In this document: positions 45,064-55,213 of the stretch, one piece after another
Numbering within the stretch: the first letter of the stretch is position 1
How the letters are laid out: each line of letters starts with the position of its first letter
Assembly (NCBI RefSeq): GCF_004153445.1
Contig: NZ_SDQC01000006.1
Location: forward strand, 124,001 to 188,000
Direction of reading: 5' to 3'
From: Allopusillimonas soli
GTDB lineage: Bacteria; Pseudomonadota; Gammaproteobacteria; Burkholderiales; Burkholderiaceae_B
DNA length: 64,000 nucleotides
Made by a program: the position numbers and the translations under genes
The notes under the pieces: generated by a model
What the model saw: only the letters and a program-made list of their open reading frames with translations
The model's database searches: none
What the model was told of the DNA's origin: nothing

Positions 45064-45843
45064 CTACAGGCCGAAGTGGCGGCGGTAACGGGTGTCCATG
45101 TGCTGCACATCCAGCAACACAGGGAAGTCCGCCGTATTGAAATCGGGATCCCATGCCGGCTCACCGCATATTGCCGCGCCCAGCTTCAGGTAGCCCTTTA
45201 TCAGCGGCGGGATGCGCGCAGGGAGGCGTTGACCGCTGTCATCGACCGGATAACGGTGCAGGGGCATCACCCGAGGCATTTGCGGCTGGTTGGCCATGTC
45301 CGCCTGTGCACGGCGCCAAACTTCGCGTGCGGTTACGCCATCGTCCCGCAGGCTGACACTCGCGCAGCCCAGAACATGGCGAAACCCCGCCCGCTTGACC
45401 ATATTGGCAATGCCCGACCAAAGCAGCATGATGACCGCGCCGTTCCGATAATCGGGATGAATGCAGGATCGACCGACTTCGACCAGATTCCGCCTGATGG
45501 CGCCCAGGCCAGACAGGTCGAATTCAGACTCGGAATAGTAGCCGCCGGCCTTGCGCGCGTTGTCCGGGTCAAGCAGCCTATAGGTGCCCACCACCTTGCC
45601 GGTGCCTATCTCGCTCACCATGAAGTGCTCGCACCACGGATCGAACCGATCCGCATCCAGGCCATCCGTCGCATCGGGAAAAACAGCGTTCATTTCTTCG
45701 GTGAATACGCGATACCGCAGCCGCTGTATGGCCTCAAGCTCCTCGTTGCTGCGCGCCAGGCCCATGGCCAGGCCGCCGGTTTCCGGCCCCGCGCACGCGG
45801 CGCTGGCCGGTATGTTGGACTGAATACGTGCAAGTTCTAACAT
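45064..45843 (-). CDS. olsB: OlsB-type L-ornithine N-alpha-acyltransferase
   Basis: This enzyme adds a 3-hydroxyacyl group from acyl-ACP to ornithine, the first step of ornithine-lipid synthesis. The 259-residue GNAT-fold protein has LRYRVFTEEM near residue 42, VGTYRLLDP, EVGRSCIHPDYRNGAVIMLLWSGI, here recognised by VGRSCIHPDYRNG, and the OlsB-type C terminus PPLIKGYLKLGAAICGEPAWDPDFNTAD (core GYLKLGA...GEPAWDPDFN). No olsA acyltransferase is adjacent. Convergent with ppx. Ornithine lipids replace phospholipids under phosphate limitation in many bacteria, which fits the neighbourhood, but no Pho box was seen upstream. Confidence 0.82.
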   Translation of the reverse strand: MLELARIQSNIPASAACAGPETGGLAMGLARSNEELEAIQRLRYRVFTEEMNAVFPDATDGLDADRFDPWCEHFMVSEIGTGKVVGTYRLLDPDNARKAGGYYSESEFDLSGLGAIRRNLVEVGRSCIHPDYRNGAVIMLLWSGIANMVKRAGFRHVLGCASVSLRDDGVTAREVWRRAQADMANQPQMPRVMPLHRYPVDDSGQRLPARIPPLIKGYLKLGAAICGEPAWDPDFNTADFPVLLDVQHMDTRYRRHFGL

Positions 45844-45908
45844 GCGGGCTACTCCGTGAAGTGGCCTCCAGTGTGCATGCCGGATGTTGCAGGTTTTTGT
45901 ACCTGGCG

Positions 45909-47261
45909 TTACGCGTTTGTTAAATTCACTGCAAGGAGTTTCTGTATTCCTTGCTCGGCCAGGTCCTCGTCCTCGGCTTCGACCATAAGGCGAAGCTTGG
46001 GCTCGGTACCCGATGCACGGATCAGCACACGCCCGCGCTCGCCCAGCGCAGCCTCCACCTCGGACCGCGCGCGGGACAGGCCGTCATGATGCTGCCAGTC
46101 GAGACCAGGGGTAAGAGGAACATTGACCATCTTCTGCGGATACATTTTCAGCGACTTCACCAGATCCGCCAGCTGAAGGCCGCTGCGCCGCATGGCGGTC
46201 AGGACCTGAAGCGCCGCAATAATGCCGTCGCCCGTGGTATGCAGGTCGAGACACAGCAGGTGGCCGGAGCTCTCTCCGCCATAAAGCCATCCATGCTTCT
46301 GCATGTTTTCAAGCACATAGCGGTCGCCCACCTTGGCGCGTTCGAAGCCGATACCCAGCGCCTGCATCTGCTTTTCAAAGCCGAAATTGGTCATGAGCGT
46401 GCCCACCACGCCATCCACCGGATGCTGAGTCATGCGGTCGCACACTATGGCGTACAGCAACTCGTCGCCGTTGTAGATACGACCTGTGCTGTCCACCATC
46501 TGCAGCCTGTCGGCGTCGCCATCCAGCGCAATGCCAAGATGGGCCCCCCGCTCGCGGACCACCTCGGCCAGATGCTGGGGGAACATGGCTCCCACGCCGT
46601 CATTGATGTTGAAGCCGTCGGGCGTGCACCCGATGGCATGAACCTCGGCACCGAGTTCGCGGAATACATGCTGGGCAATGTGGTATGCCGCTCCGTTGGC
46701 GGCATCGACGACGATGGACAGGCCCGAGAGATCAAGCTCGTTGGGAAATGTACTCTTGCAGAACTCAATGTAGCGGCCCGCCGAGTCCTCCAGGCGGCGA
46801 GCCCGCCCCAGGTCTGCCGAACCCACGCAGTCGAGGGGCTCATCGATAGCGGCCTCGATTTCGCTTTCTATTTCGTCGGGCAGCTTCATGCCCTGGCCGG
46901 AGAAGAACTTGATTCCGTTATCCTGGAACGGATTGTGCGAGGCACTGATGACAATGCCGGCCTCGAGACGCAGCGCGCGCGTCAGATAGGCCACCGCCGG
47001 AGTCGGCACGACGCCGGCCAGGAGCACGTCCACGCCGGCGGCGGAAAGCCCGGCCTCAAGGGACGATTCAAGCATATAGCCAGAGATCCGGGTGTCTTTA
47101 CCGATAATGAGCGCGGGACGGCCCCGCCCATCCTGGCGCCGCTTGCGCGCCAGTACGCGTCCCGCAGCGTAGCCCAGGCGCAGGGCAAACTCGGCGTTGA
47201 TGGTGGTGCCGCCCACTTCGCCCCGAACACCGTCCGTGCCGAAATATTTACGCTCTGTCAT
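45909..47261 (-). CDS. glmM: Phosphoglucosamine mutase
   Basis: GlmM converts glucosamine-6-phosphate to glucosamine-1-phosphate for UDP-GlcNAc, peptidoglycan and LPS. It has 450 residues with the N-terminal [13 protein letters not shown], the phospho-serine loop [19 protein letters not shown] (Ser near residue 105), the metal loop [14 protein letters not shown], and the C-terminal phosphate loop [15 protein letters not shown]. Its ATG overlaps the folP stop as ATGA. It is the last gene of the conserved rlmE-ftsH-folP-glmM order. Confidence 0.96.
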   Translation of the reverse strand: MTERKYFGTDGVRGEVGGTTINAEFALRLGYAAGRVLARKRRQDGRGRPALIIGKDTRISGYMLESSLEAGLSAAGVDVLLAGVVPTPAVAYLTRALRLEAGIVISASHNPFQDNGIKFFSGQGMKLPDEIESEIEAAIDEPLDCVGSADLGRARRLEDSAGRYIEFCKSTFPNELDLSGLSIVVDAANGAAYHIAQHVFRELGAEVHAIGCTPDGFNINDGVGAMFPQHLAEVVRERGAHLGIALDGDADRLQMVDSTGRIYNGDELLYAIVCDRMTQHPVDGVVGTLMTNFGFEKQMQALGIGFERAKVGDRYVLENMQKHGWLYGGESSGHLLCLDLHTTGDGIIAALQVLTAMRRSGLQLADLVKSLKMYPQKMVNVPLTPGLDWQHHDGLSRARSEVEAALGERGRVLIRASGTEPKLRLMVEAEDEDLAEQGIQKLLAVNLTNA

Positions 47262-48097
47262 GAAAAAACTCCGTGTTCTGCGGCGCGCCAGACCTTGATC
47301 GCGTCCAGGGTGGCGGCCACATCGTGGACACGCAATATGCGCGCGCCTCGCGCCAGGCCCGAAAGCGCGGCTGCAATACTGCCCGCCAGGCGTTCGGACG
47401 GCTCACGTCCCACGATATGGCCTATCATGGATTTGCGCGACAGGCCCAGAAGCCAGGGCAGGCCCTGGCTGTCGATCTGACCGAGCTGGCGCAGCAAGAG
47501 GTAATTTTGTTCGGCAGTCTTGCCAAACCCGAAGCCCGGGTCCAGTACGATGCGGGCGCGAGCCACGCCGGCATGTACCAGGGCCTGGACTCTTTCGAGC
47601 AGAAACGCCTGCACTTCGGCCACGACATCACGATACTGGGGCGCCTGCTGCATGGTGCGCGGCTCTCCCTGCATATGCATGACGCACAGACCACAAGGGC
47701 TATCCGCCACCACGTCGATGGCGCCGGGACGCCTGAATCCGTAGATATCGTTGATCATGTCGGCGCCTGCTTCCAGGGCGGCGCGCATGACCTCCGGCTT
47801 GAAGGTATCCACCGACAACGGTACGCCGCAATCGCGCAGCGACCGCACGACTGGCAGAACACGGTCGAGCTCCTGTTGCAGTGGCACCGGGTCCGCACCC
47901 GGACGTGTGGACTCGCCGCCGATATCCAGCATATCGGCACCTTCCTCAAGCAGCCGGTGGGCGTGCCGTATGGCTGCAGCGGGATCCGGATGGGCGTTGC
48001 CGTCGGAGAATGAGTCGGGCGTGACATTTACGATGCCCATGACAAACGGACGCTCGAGCGCAAGCTCGAAGCGTCCGCAAAGCAAAGTGTCGCCCAT
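47258..48097 (-). CDS. folP: Dihydropteroate synthase
   Basis: This enzyme joins 4-aminobenzoate and hydroxymethyl-dihydropterin pyrophosphate in folate synthesis and is the sulfonamide target. It has 279 residues from ATG 48097. The motifs [14 protein letters not shown] (pterin-site loop 1), [14 protein letters not shown] (loop 2), DPGFGFGKT and [10 protein letters not shown] are all present. An upstream in-frame extension overlaps the ftsH 3' end and is rejected. It overlaps glmM by four bases. Confidence 0.95.
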   Translation of the reverse strand: MGDTLLCGRFELALERPFVMGIVNVTPDSFSDGNAHPDPAAAIRHAHRLLEEGADMLDIGGESTRPGADPVPLQQELDRVLPVVRSLRDCGVPLSVDTFKPEVMRAALEAGADMINDIYGFRRPGAIDVVADSPCGLCVMHMQGEPRTMQQAPQYRDVVAEVQAFLLERVQALVHAGVARARIVLDPGFGFGKTAEQNYLLLRQLGQIDSQGLPWLLGLSRKSMIGHIVGREPSERLAGSIAAALSGLARGARILRVHDVAATLDAIKVWRAAEHGVFS

Positions 48098-48129
48098 GTG
48101 GCAGCCTACCAGCGGCAGAAGCCGAAAGA

Positions 48130-50025
48130 TCAGACCGGCGTGGCCGCGGTGTCTCCGCCAGCCGGGGTCATGCCCGTGGGCGGCGTCTTGTCGGACGTGT
48201 CGGATCCGGAAGACGGCGGCTGGGGCGACCGGGGAGGACGGCCTTCCATGATGTCCTGGATCTGATCTGCATCGATGGTTTCCCATTCGAGCAGCGCCTT
48301 GGCCATGGCTTCCATCTTGTCGCGGTTCCCCTCGATGATGTTCCGCGCCACCGTATATTGCTCGTCGATGATCTTGCGGATCTCATGATCCACCTTCTGC
48401 ATGGTGGCCTCGGACACATGCGTGGTCTTGGTGACGCTGCGACCAAGGAATACCTCGCCTTCGTTCTCAGCATAGACCACAGGCCCCAGCGAGTCGGTCA
48501 TGCCGTAGCGGGTAACGATATCGCGCGCAATTGCGGTGGCTCGCTCGAAGTCGTTGGAGGCGCCGGTGGTCATTTGGTTCATGAAGACTTCTTCGGCGAT
48601 GCGGCCACCAAACAGCACCGCGATGGTGTTCAGCAGACGTTCCTTGTCCATGCTGTAGCGGTCACCCTCGGGCAGTTGCATGGTGACACCCAGCGCGCGC
48701 CCACGCGGGATGATGGTGACCTTGTGGACGGGGTCTGTCTTGGGCAGCATGCGCGCCACGATGGCGTGCCCCGACTCGTGATAGGCCGTGTTGCGGCGCT
48801 CTTCCTCGGGCATGACGATGGAGCGGCGCTCCGCACCCATGATGATCTTGTCCTTGGCCTTTTCGAAGTCGCTCATGTCAACGGTGCGACCACTGCGGCG
48901 CGCGGCGAACAGCGCGGCCTCGTTGACGAGGTTGGCCAGGTCGGCGCCCGAAAACCCCGGCGTGCCACGCGCCAGAATCAAAGCGTCGACATTGGTTGCC
49001 AGAGGCACCTTGCGCATGTGCACCTTGAGAATCTGCTCGCGCCCGCGGATGTCGGGCAGTGATACCACGACCTGACGGTCGAAGCGGCCAGGGCGCAGCA
49101 ACGCGGGATCAAGCACGTCGGGACGGTTGGTGGCGGCAATGACCAGAACACCCTGGCCTGTTTCGAAGCCATCCATCTCGACGAGCAACTGGTTCAGTGT
49201 TTGCTCGCGCTCGTCGTTGCCACCGCCCAGGCCGGCACCGCGCTGGCGGCCCACCGCATCGATTTCGTCGATGAAAATAATGCAGGGCGCCTGCTTCTTG
49301 GCATTTTCGAACATATCGCGCACTCGGGCCGCGCCCACGCCCACGAACATCTCGACGAAGTCGGAGCCGGATATGCTGAAGAATGGCACCTTGGCTTCCC
49401 CCGCGATGGCCTTGGCCAACAGGGTCTTGCCGGTGCCAGGCGAGCCGACCATGAGCACGCCGCGCGGGATGCGACCGCCCAGACGCTGGAACTTGGTGGG
49501 GTCGCGCAGGAAATCGACCAGTTCCTGGACATCTTCCTTGGCTTCATCGCACCCGGCAACGTCGGCGAAAGTAATGTTGTTGGTGTTTTCATCGAGCATG
49601 CGGGCGCGCGACTTGCCGAAGCTGAACGCCCCGCCCTTGCCGCCACCCTGCATCTGGCGCATGAAGAATATCCACACCCCGATAAGCAGCAACATCGGGA
49701 ACCAGGAAATGAACAGGCTGGTAAGGAAAGACGGCTCTTCGCGCGCCTTGCCCGACACCTGCACGCCCGACTTGACCAGCTCGGGCACCATCCAGAGGTC
49801 GCCGGGCGACGTCAGGCTGTAGGGACGGCCGGCCTCCGGCGTGACGTACAGCGTATCACCCTGTATGTCCACCTTGTTGATGCGGCCCGCCTGCGCATCC
49901 TTCATGAATTGCGTATAGGACACGGTATCGGTGGCTGCGGCGCGCCCGTCGAACTGCTTGAACACAGTGAACAGGACAAGCGCGATCACCATCCATATCG
50001 CGACCTTGGAAAACGAGTTGTTCAA
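48130..50025 (-). CDS. ftsH: ATP-dependent membrane zinc metalloprotease FtsH
   Basis: FtsH is a membrane AAA+ protease that degrades sigma-32, LpxC and unassembled membrane proteins. The 631-residue protein has two N-terminal membrane helices (about 7-24 and 105-122) around a periplasmic domain. The AAA module has Walker A GSPGTGKT near 197, Walker [10 protein letters not shown] near 254, and the SRH. The zinc protease site is [13 protein letters not shown] near 416. The C terminus is a Pro/Ser/Thr-rich tail. It follows rlmE on the same strand with 159 bases between. Confidence 0.97.
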   Translation of the reverse strand: MNNSFSKVAIWMVIALVLFTVFKQFDGRAAATDTVSYTQFMKDAQAGRINKVDIQGDTLYVTPEAGRPYSLTSPGDLWMVPELVKSGVQVSGKAREEPSFLTSLFISWFPMLLLIGVWIFFMRQMQGGGKGGAFSFGKSRARMLDENTNNITFADVAGCDEAKEDVQELVDFLRDPTKFQRLGGRIPRGVLMVGSPGTGKTLLAKAIAGEAKVPFFSISGSDFVEMFVGVGAARVRDMFENAKKQAPCIIFIDEIDAVGRQRGAGLGGGNDEREQTLNQLLVEMDGFETGQGVLVIAATNRPDVLDPALLRPGRFDRQVVVSLPDIRGREQILKVHMRKVPLATNVDALILARGTPGFSGADLANLVNEAALFAARRSGRTVDMSDFEKAKDKIIMGAERRSIVMPEEERRNTAYHESGHAIVARMLPKTDPVHKVTIIPRGRALGVTMQLPEGDRYSMDKERLLNTIAVLFGGRIAEEVFMNQMTTGASNDFERATAIARDIVTRYGMTDSLGPVVYAENEGEVFLGRSVTKTTHVSEATMQKVDHEIRKIIDEQYTVARNIIEGNRDKMEAMAKALLEWETIDADQIQDIMEGRPPRSPQPPSSGSDTSDKTPPTGMTPAGGDTAATPV

Positions 50026-50184
50026 AGCCTATCTCCTGCTTGTGATCCCTGGCCGCCCCGCCTGACGGCGGCCCGGCCCCGCAGCCGGGGATATCACAGT
50101 CATTTCCGCCCTTTCCTCCCGCCCGGATGAGGCTGGGCGCACAAGGGCCAATTGTCAATAAGTCATTCTACCTGATCGCGCGCA

Positions 50185-50841
50185 TCATGTATTGCGCCGC
50201 CCAAGACCGGCCTTCAGGCCGCGCGCCACCAGAAAAGTTTCCGACGACTTTCCCCGCGAGGCCTTGGGCTTGCGTTCAGCCACCCGCTGGAAATTGCGCT
50301 TGAAAGCCTCCACCACCTGTGAAAAGCCGCTACCGTGGAAAGCCTTGACAATCAAGGCGCCTTCGGGCTTGAGCCAGCGGCAGGCAAAATCGAGAGCAAG
50401 CTCGCAGACATGCTGTATTCGCGCGGAATCCGCAGATCCCACACCAGATAAGTTGGGGGCCATATCCGACATTACAAGGTCGACCGCCTGGCCGTCGAGC
50501 ATGCGCTCAAGCTGGCCGAGCACGTCGTCTTCGCGGAAATCGCCCTGCATGAACGTCACACCTGCAATAGGCTCCATGGGCAGCATATCCAATGCGATGA
50601 TGCGTCCCCGTATTTCACCGCCTGGTCCCGCGAGACGCTCGCGCGCCACCTGCGACCAACTGCCCGGCGCGCTGCCCAGGTCGACGACCACATCGCCCGG
50701 ACGCATGAGCTTTTCCGCATCCAGTATCTCGGTCAGCTTGAATGCGGCGCGCGCCCGGTACCCCTTTTGTTGCGCCATTTTCACATAGGGATCATTGATA
50801 TGCTGCTGCAGCCAGTCCCTGGAGAATTTTTTCTTTGCCAT
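50185..50841 (-). CDS. rlmE: 23S rRNA 2'-O-ribose U2552 methyltransferase
   Basis: RlmE (FtsJ/RrmJ) methylates U2552 in the A-loop of 23S rRNA. It has 218 residues, family-normal. The SAM motif [15 protein letters not shown] lies at about residues 49-63, and the catalytic K-D-K-E residues are visible in [21 protein letters not shown] and IVKAFHGSG. Its start codon is only 17 bases from the start of the divergent yhbY gene, so the two promoters must lie inside each other's 5' ends. Confidence 0.95.
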   Translation of the reverse strand: MAKKKFSRDWLQQHINDPYVKMAQQKGYRARAAFKLTEILDAEKLMRPGDVVVDLGSAPGSWSQVARERLAGPGGEIRGRIIALDMLPMEPIAGVTFMQGDFREDDVLGQLERMLDGQAVDLVMSDMAPNLSGVGSADSARIQHVCELALDFACRWLKPEGALIVKAFHGSGFSQVVEAFKRNFQRVAERKPKASRGKSSETFLVARGLKAGLGRRNT

Positions 50842-50858
50842 TCCCGTACAATTCCAAC

Positions 50859-51455
50859 ATGGCTAAACTCGATATGACTTCACAGCAGCGCAGTACCCTG
50901 CGCGCCGCTGCCCATTCCCTGCGACCCGTCGTCCTGATCGGCGAACGCGGGCTGACAGATCCCGTAATCAAGGAAATCGACCTGAATCTGAATGCCCACC
51001 AGCTCATCAAGGTGCGCGTTTCAGGCGATGACCGCGAAGCGCGTGTGGCAATGATAGACCGCATTTGCGATGCCCTGTCGTGCGCGTTGGTGCACCACCT
51101 GGGCAAGACGCTTATTCTGTACCGCCCCGACCTGGAAGCCGAGCGCAAAAAACACGAGGCCGAGTACGCCACTCGCGCGCTGCGCAAGCCTTCAGAGCCC
51201 TACGTACCCAAGAAGCAGGCATCGCAGGGTGCCGGCAGCGCCAGGAAAGCTGCCGACAAGGCCGCCCGCACAGCGCGCAGCGGCGCCGCCAAGCCGGCAA
51301 AACCCGCCGAAGCGCCGCCCCGTGCTCGTCGGAGCACAGGCCGGCCGGGTGCCGCAACCAGCCCCCGCCCAGCTCACGGCATCCCCCGCCGGTCTGGCAG
51401 CGCATTGTCCTTGCGGGCAGGTGCACGGCGCGGGCTACGTTCGGGCAAGGGCTGA
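50859..51455 (+). CDS. yhbY: YhbY-family (CRM domain) ribosome-associated RNA-binding protein
   Basis: Residues 1-95 form a CRM domain like E. coli YhbY, a 50S-assembly factor: [39 protein letters not shown], recognised by VVLIGERGL and the GDD turn. A 100-residue Lys/Ala/Pro/Arg-rich basic tail follows, so the protein (198 residues) is twice the length of the E. coli one (97 residues). The start is ATG 50859; it is divergent from rlmE. Confidence 0.9.
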   Translation: MAKLDMTSQQRSTLRAAAHSLRPVVLIGERGLTDPVIKEIDLNLNAHQLIKVRVSGDDREARVAMIDRICDALSCALVHHLGKTLILYRPDLEAERKKHEAEYATRALRKPSEPYVPKKQASQGAGSARKAADKAARTARSGAAKPAKPAEAPPRARRSTGRPGAATSPRPAHGIPRRSGSALSLRAGARRGLRSGKG

Positions 51456-51534
51456 AAAAAACAGGCCGTCAGTATACGGCCTTGCATGACACCGCTGCGC
51501 AGCCGAACGGCGCGCCGGGAAGTCGCCTCTACTT

Positions 51535-52011
51535 CTACTGATAGCTGATACTCAACACTTCATATTCGCGCACGCCGGCGGGCGCCTTGACCTCGACCAC
51601 GTCGCCTTCCATCTTGCCAATCAGCGCGCGCGCAACCGGACTGGACACGGAAATGAGATTGGCGCGGATGTCGGCCTCGACATCGCCCACGATCTGATAG
51701 GTGACACGCTCACCCGAGGACAAGTCCTCGATCTCGACTGTTGCGCCGAACACCGCGCGGCCGTCAACGTCCAGGGCACTGGGATCAATGATCTGGGCAT
51801 TGGACAGCGTGCCTTCCAGCTCGCGAATTCGGCCTTCCACAAAGGCCTGGCGCTCGCGCGCCGCATCGTATTCGGCATTTTCAGATAAATCGCCCTGGGC
51901 GCGCGCCTCGGCGATGGCATTGATGACCTCGGGACGCTCGACTGTCTTCAGACGGTGCAGTTCCGCTTGCAGGCGCTCGGCGCCGCGTGCTGTCAACGGT
52001 ATCGTGGACAT
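51535..52011 (-). CDS. greA: Transcription elongation factor GreA
   Basis: GreA rescues backtracked RNA polymerase by stimulating transcript cleavage. It has 158 residues: an N-terminal coiled coil (about 1-76) with the acidic tip [20 protein letters not shown], seen around [10 protein letters not shown], and a C-terminal FKBP-like domain with [21 protein letters not shown]. Its leader contains an intrinsic terminator. It is convergent with yhbY. Confidence 0.96.
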   Translation of the reverse strand: MSTIPLTARGAERLQAELHRLKTVERPEVINAIAEARAQGDLSENAEYDAARERQAFVEGRIRELEGTLSNAQIIDPSALDVDGRAVFGATVEIEDLSSGERVTYQIVGDVEADIRANLISVSSPVARALIGKMEGDVVEVKAPAGVREYEVLSISYQ

Positions 52012-52030
52012 ATGCTTCCTGATTCAAAAG

Positions 52031-52056
52031 TAAAAAGACGCTCCTCACGAGGAGCG
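52031..52056 (-). terminator. Intrinsic terminator in the greA leader (GraL-like attenuator)
   Basis: On the minus strand CGCTCCTC-GT-GAGGAGCG (52039-52056) is followed by TCTTTTTA, and the T-run ends about 20 bases before the greA ATG. It would stop most transcripts before the coding region and release a short leader RNA. Confidence 0.7.
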
Positions 52057-52152
52057 CCTGGCACTATGGTATACGTGGGTGCACGGCACCCGGGAGGTCG
52101 AGCCGCCGGATAGCCGCGGCGCAGACTGTGCGGCACGGGTATGGGCGTGGCT

Positions 52153-52186
52153 CAAAATAAAACCCCGGCCTGGTTCGAACCGGGGT
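52153..52186 (-). terminator. Intrinsic terminator downstream of the uracil/xanthine permease gene
   Basis: On the minus strand ACCCCGG (52180-52186) and CCGGGGT (52162-52168) pair, followed by TTTTATTTT. It lies about 90 bases after the permease stop. A weaker TTGAGG/CCTCAA hairpin lies closer to the stop near 52240-52255. Confidence 0.75.
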
Positions 52187-52276
52187 ATGCGTTCATTGTC
52201 GGCAATGTTCGCGAAAAATGCAAGCCCCCCGCCGGGTTTTTGAGGAAAACCTCAAACTAAATGCAACAATCTGAAA

Positions 52277-53602
52277 TCAAAGCGTTTTTTGCCGCCCCAT
52301 CCCATTCAGCAATGCGTACAGGATAATGGCGCCGAACGTCGCGGTACCGATGCCGTCGAGCTTGAAAGCGCCGATCTGCACGGAAAAATTGCCGGCTCCC
52401 AGCACCAGGGTGACGGCGGCGACGATAAGGTTGCGGTTGTCGCTGAAATCCACCTGGTTGACAACCCATATGCGGGCGCCGGCCACCGCGATCAAGCCGA
52501 ACACGACCACCGACATGCCGCCCAGCACCGGACCGGGTATGGTCTGGATGACGGCACCGAACTTGGGAGAAAAACCCAGCAGAATGGCAATCACCGCGGC
52601 AATAACAAAGACCAGTGTGGAATATATGCGTGTGACAGTCATGACGCCGATATTCTCGGCATAAGTCGTGACACCCGTACCGCCCACGGCGCCGGACACC
52701 ATGGTCGCCACGCCGTCGCCGACGAAGGCTCGCCCCAGATACATGTCCAGGTCCCGCCCCGTCATGGCGCTGACCGCCTTGATATGGCCAAGATTCTCGG
52801 CAACCAGAATAATGGCCACCGGCACGATGACGCTGATAGCATGGAGCTCGAACACCGGCGCATGGAAGCGGGGCAAGCCGATCCAGGGCGCCGCGGCGAT
52901 CTTGCTGAAATCGAGCGGCGCTCCCAGGCCCAGCCCATTGGTCAGCACGCCGTATATCACGCAGGCCAGCAGCAGACCGACCAGGATCAGCAGGCGCTGC
53001 GTGGCGCCGCGCGTATAGACGGCAATGCCTCCCACGCACAGAACGGTCATGAGCGCCATCATGGCCTCAAACGTGGAGCCGCCCATCGCACCCTTGGCGG
53101 CTATTGGCGCCAGATTCAGCCCGATGACGGCCACGATGGCGCCCGTAACGACGGGCGGCATGAGTGTGTTGATGCGCACGGCGGCGCCACCGAAACGCGC
53201 ATCCATCCACCAGACCAGCAGACCGATCAGCGTGTAGACGAAACCGCATGCAATGATGGCGCCCAGGGCCGTGCCGATATTGGCGTTGAAACCCGCTCCC
53301 GTATAGCCGGTTACCGCAATGACGCCGCCGATGAATGCGAAGCTGGACCCCAGATAGCTAGGCACCCTGCCACCGACGAATACGAAAAAAATCAATGTGC
53401 CGACACCCGACATCAGTATGCAGATATTGGGATCGAAACCCATGAGAATGGGGGCGAGAATGGTGGAGCCGAACATGGCAACCACGTGCTGCGCCCCCAT
53501 CGCGATGTTCTGCGGCCACCCCATGCGTTCGTCGGGTTGCACGACCATACCGCTGGGCCCGCCCTGGACACGGCGCCAGCGCGGAAAGTAGGAATCTGAC
53601 AT
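52277..53602 (-). CDS. uraA: NCS2-family uracil/xanthine permease
   Basis: This proton-coupled nucleobase transporter of the inner membrane has 441 residues and about 14 helices. The N-terminal AMGAQHVVAMFGSTILAPILMGFDP (core QHVVAMFGSTILAP) and the substrate-site segment VAENLGHIKAVSAMTGRDL, plus GGTGVTTYAENIGVMTVTRI, are diagnostic; the NCS2 signature QTIPGPVLGGMSVVVFGLIA is also seen in part. Similarity is closest in feel to UraA and RutG, so uracil is the likely substrate. carBA lies 2 kb away on the same strand. Confidence 0.9.
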   Translation of the reverse strand: MSDSYFPRWRRVQGGPSGMVVQPDERMGWPQNIAMGAQHVVAMFGSTILAPILMGFDPNICILMSGVGTLIFFVFVGGRVPSYLGSSFAFIGGVIAVTGYTGAGFNANIGTALGAIIACGFVYTLIGLLVWWMDARFGGAAVRINTLMPPVVTGAIVAVIGLNLAPIAAKGAMGGSTFEAMMALMTVLCVGGIAVYTRGATQRLLILVGLLLACVIYGVLTNGLGLGAPLDFSKIAAAPWIGLPRFHAPVFELHAISVIVPVAIILVAENLGHIKAVSAMTGRDLDMYLGRAFVGDGVATMVSGAVGGTGVTTYAENIGVMTVTRIYSTLVFVIAAVIAILLGFSPKFGAVIQTIPGPVLGGMSVVVFGLIAVAGARIWVVNQVDFSDNRNLIVAAVTLVLGAGNFSVQIGAFKLDGIGTATFGAIILYALLNGMGRQKTL

Positions 53603-53782
53603 GGGAAGCCCTTTTTTTCGTTCTTGCTTGCGTTGAGGGGAGACACTGAGGCGAGAGTGTACGACTGTCCGCGAGTCCAGGGCAAGAAATGGGCGCTAGA
53701 ATGCGAAAAGCACATGTTTATCCCAGGCGCGGGCTGCTTTTCGCAACAGGCCGCGCAGACGCCGACCAGGACACCACGCAGC

Positions 53783-54421
53783 ATGACCACCCAATTCTGG
53801 CTGATTCGCCACGGAGAAACACAATGGAACGCCGAGCGCCGCTTGCAGGGCTGGAAGGACGTTCCGCTCAACGACACCGGAATCCGCCAGGCCGAGCGCC
53901 TGGCTCTCGGCCTGCGTCCGCCGCATTTCGACACCGACGTCGATGTCATTGTCAGCAGCGACCTTGGCCGCGCTCATGAAACCGCACGCATCGCCGCCAG
54001 CCACTTGGGCAGGCCGATTGAAACAGCGGCAGGCTTGCGCGAGCGCAACTATGGCATCTACGAGGGACGGGACTGGGCCTGGCTCAAGGGTGCCCATGGG
54101 CCTGGCATCAATTTTCTCGATCCCGGCCAGTTGCTCGAGCAGGGCGAATCGCTCGCACAATTCCATGACCGCATCGGACAGGCATTCGCAGAACTGGCGC
54201 GACGGCATGCGGGCAAGAATGTACTGGTCTTTTCTCACGGCGGCGTCATCGATATCTGCTGGCGCCTGGCGAGTGGTCTGGGGCTTGACGCGCCGCGCCG
54301 CGATCCCGTCCTGAACACCAGCATCAACTATTTCTGCATTCACGACGACGGTCGATGGCAATTGCTGGACTGGGGCTGCGTCTCGCACCTGGAAGATGCC
54401 GCGCTGGATGATGTGCTCTGA
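53783..54421 (+). CDS. Histidine phosphatase family protein (phosphoglycerate-mutase-like)
   Basis: The 212-residue protein has the phosphohistidine motif WLIRHGETQWNAERRLQGW near residues 6-24 and the second catalytic His in VLVFSHGGVIDI. Also present are SSDLGRAHETA and GLRERNYGIYEG, typical of the GpmB/CobC branch. The branch acts on small phosphate esters, and true mutase activity is doubtful. ATG 53783 was chosen because the family starts just before WLIRHGET; an open frame continues upstream without similarity. It is divergent from uraA and convergent with the following dehydrogenase gene (nine bases apart). Confidence 0.85.
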   Translation: MTTQFWLIRHGETQWNAERRLQGWKDVPLNDTGIRQAERLALGLRPPHFDTDVDVIVSSDLGRAHETARIAASHLGRPIETAAGLRERNYGIYEGRDWAWLKGAHGPGINFLDPGQLLEQGESLAQFHDRIGQAFAELARRHAGKNVLVFSHGGVIDICWRLASGLGLDAPRRDPVLNTSINYFCIHDDGRWQLLDWGCVSHLEDAALDDVL

Positions 54422-54430
54422 AGACCTGCT

Positions 54431-55198
54431 CTAGTTTTTCCCGTTCTGCCGGGGCTTGCGTTTGCGCCGCGCGGCCACCCGATCGTACAGCCCGTTGGGC
54501 ACCAGCCTGAGCAACCGGGCGACAATCCCCATTTGCCAGGGAATAATGGCATAGCTGTCGCCTCGTTCAATCGCTCGCAGCGCCCGATCGGCAAAACGCG
54601 CCACCGGCATGAGGAAAGGCATGCGATACGGATTGGCTGCCGTCATGGGTGTGCGAATGAAGCCGGGCGCCACCGTCACAACTTTGATGCCGCTGCCGTG
54701 CAATTCCACACGCAGGCTTTCACAATAATTGCGCAACGCCGCCTTCGATGCACTGTAGGCGCCAGCCCCCGGGAGGCCGCGCACCCCAGCCACACTGCTT
54801 ATGCCCACGAGCGTGCCAGCCCGCCGCGCTTTCATGGCAGCGATAAAGGGTTCGAACGTGGCCACGGTTGCCATCAGATTGGTCTGGATCACGGCTTCAA
54901 AGACGCCGAAGTCATCCAATTCCTCGGTGAGCGTCCCGACACTGATACCCGCGCAGGCAATCACGACATCCACCGGTCCGCCATCAAGGAAATCCAGCGC
55001 AGCCGCGTGCAGGGCCTTGCGGTCGCGCACATCCAGCACGTAGCACGCATGCCCCGTTCCGGGCAGGCTCTCGCGCACGCGATCCAGGGCGTCGGCACGG
55101 CGGCCAATCAGCGCCAACTGATCGCCGCGCCGTGCGCAGGCCTGGGCAAGCGCGGCGCCGATGCCGCTGCTCGCTCCAGTGATGAATACGCGCCGCAT
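54431..55198 (-). CDS. Short-chain dehydrogenase/reductase
   Basis: The 255-residue classical SDR has cofactor motif TGASSGIGAALA (residues 7-18) and an Arg in IGRRADAL suggesting NADP(H). ACAG replaces NNAG, the catalytic Ser is in GISSVAG, and YxxxK is in YSASKAALRNY. The C-terminal 60 residues are hydrophobic and basic, which suggests membrane association as in several lipid-related SDRs. It begins 15 bases after the carB stop, so it may be the last gene of the carAB unit. The substrate is unknown. Confidence 0.85.
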   Translation of the reverse strand: MRRVFITGASSGIGAALAQACARRGDQLALIGRRADALDRVRESLPGTGHACYVLDVRDRKALHAAALDFLDGGPVDVVIACAGISVGTLTEELDDFGVFEAVIQTNLMATVATFEPFIAAMKARRAGTLVGISSVAGVRGLPGAGAYSASKAALRNYCESLRVELHGSGIKVVTVAPGFIRTPMTAANPYRMPFLMPVARFADRALRAIERGDSYAIIPWQMGIVARLLRLVPNGLYDRVAARRKRKPRQNGKN

Positions 55199-55213
55199 GC
55201 AAAGCGCGCGCAG

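Noticed and set aside
45951-47480. A 509-codon open frame on the plus strand opposite glmM
   Set aside because: It is the antisense shadow of glmM and folP in GC-rich codons; it has no ribosome site and no recognisable motif.
52162-52186. GGTTCGAACC resembling a tRNA T-arm
   Set aside because: It is the loop and inner stem of an intrinsic terminator; no other tRNA arm can be built around it.
52289-53599. A 436-codon open frame opposite the uracil/xanthine permease gene
   Set aside because: Its composition (Asp, His, Gly, Arg rich) is that of the reverse complement of a membrane protein, and no family motif is present.
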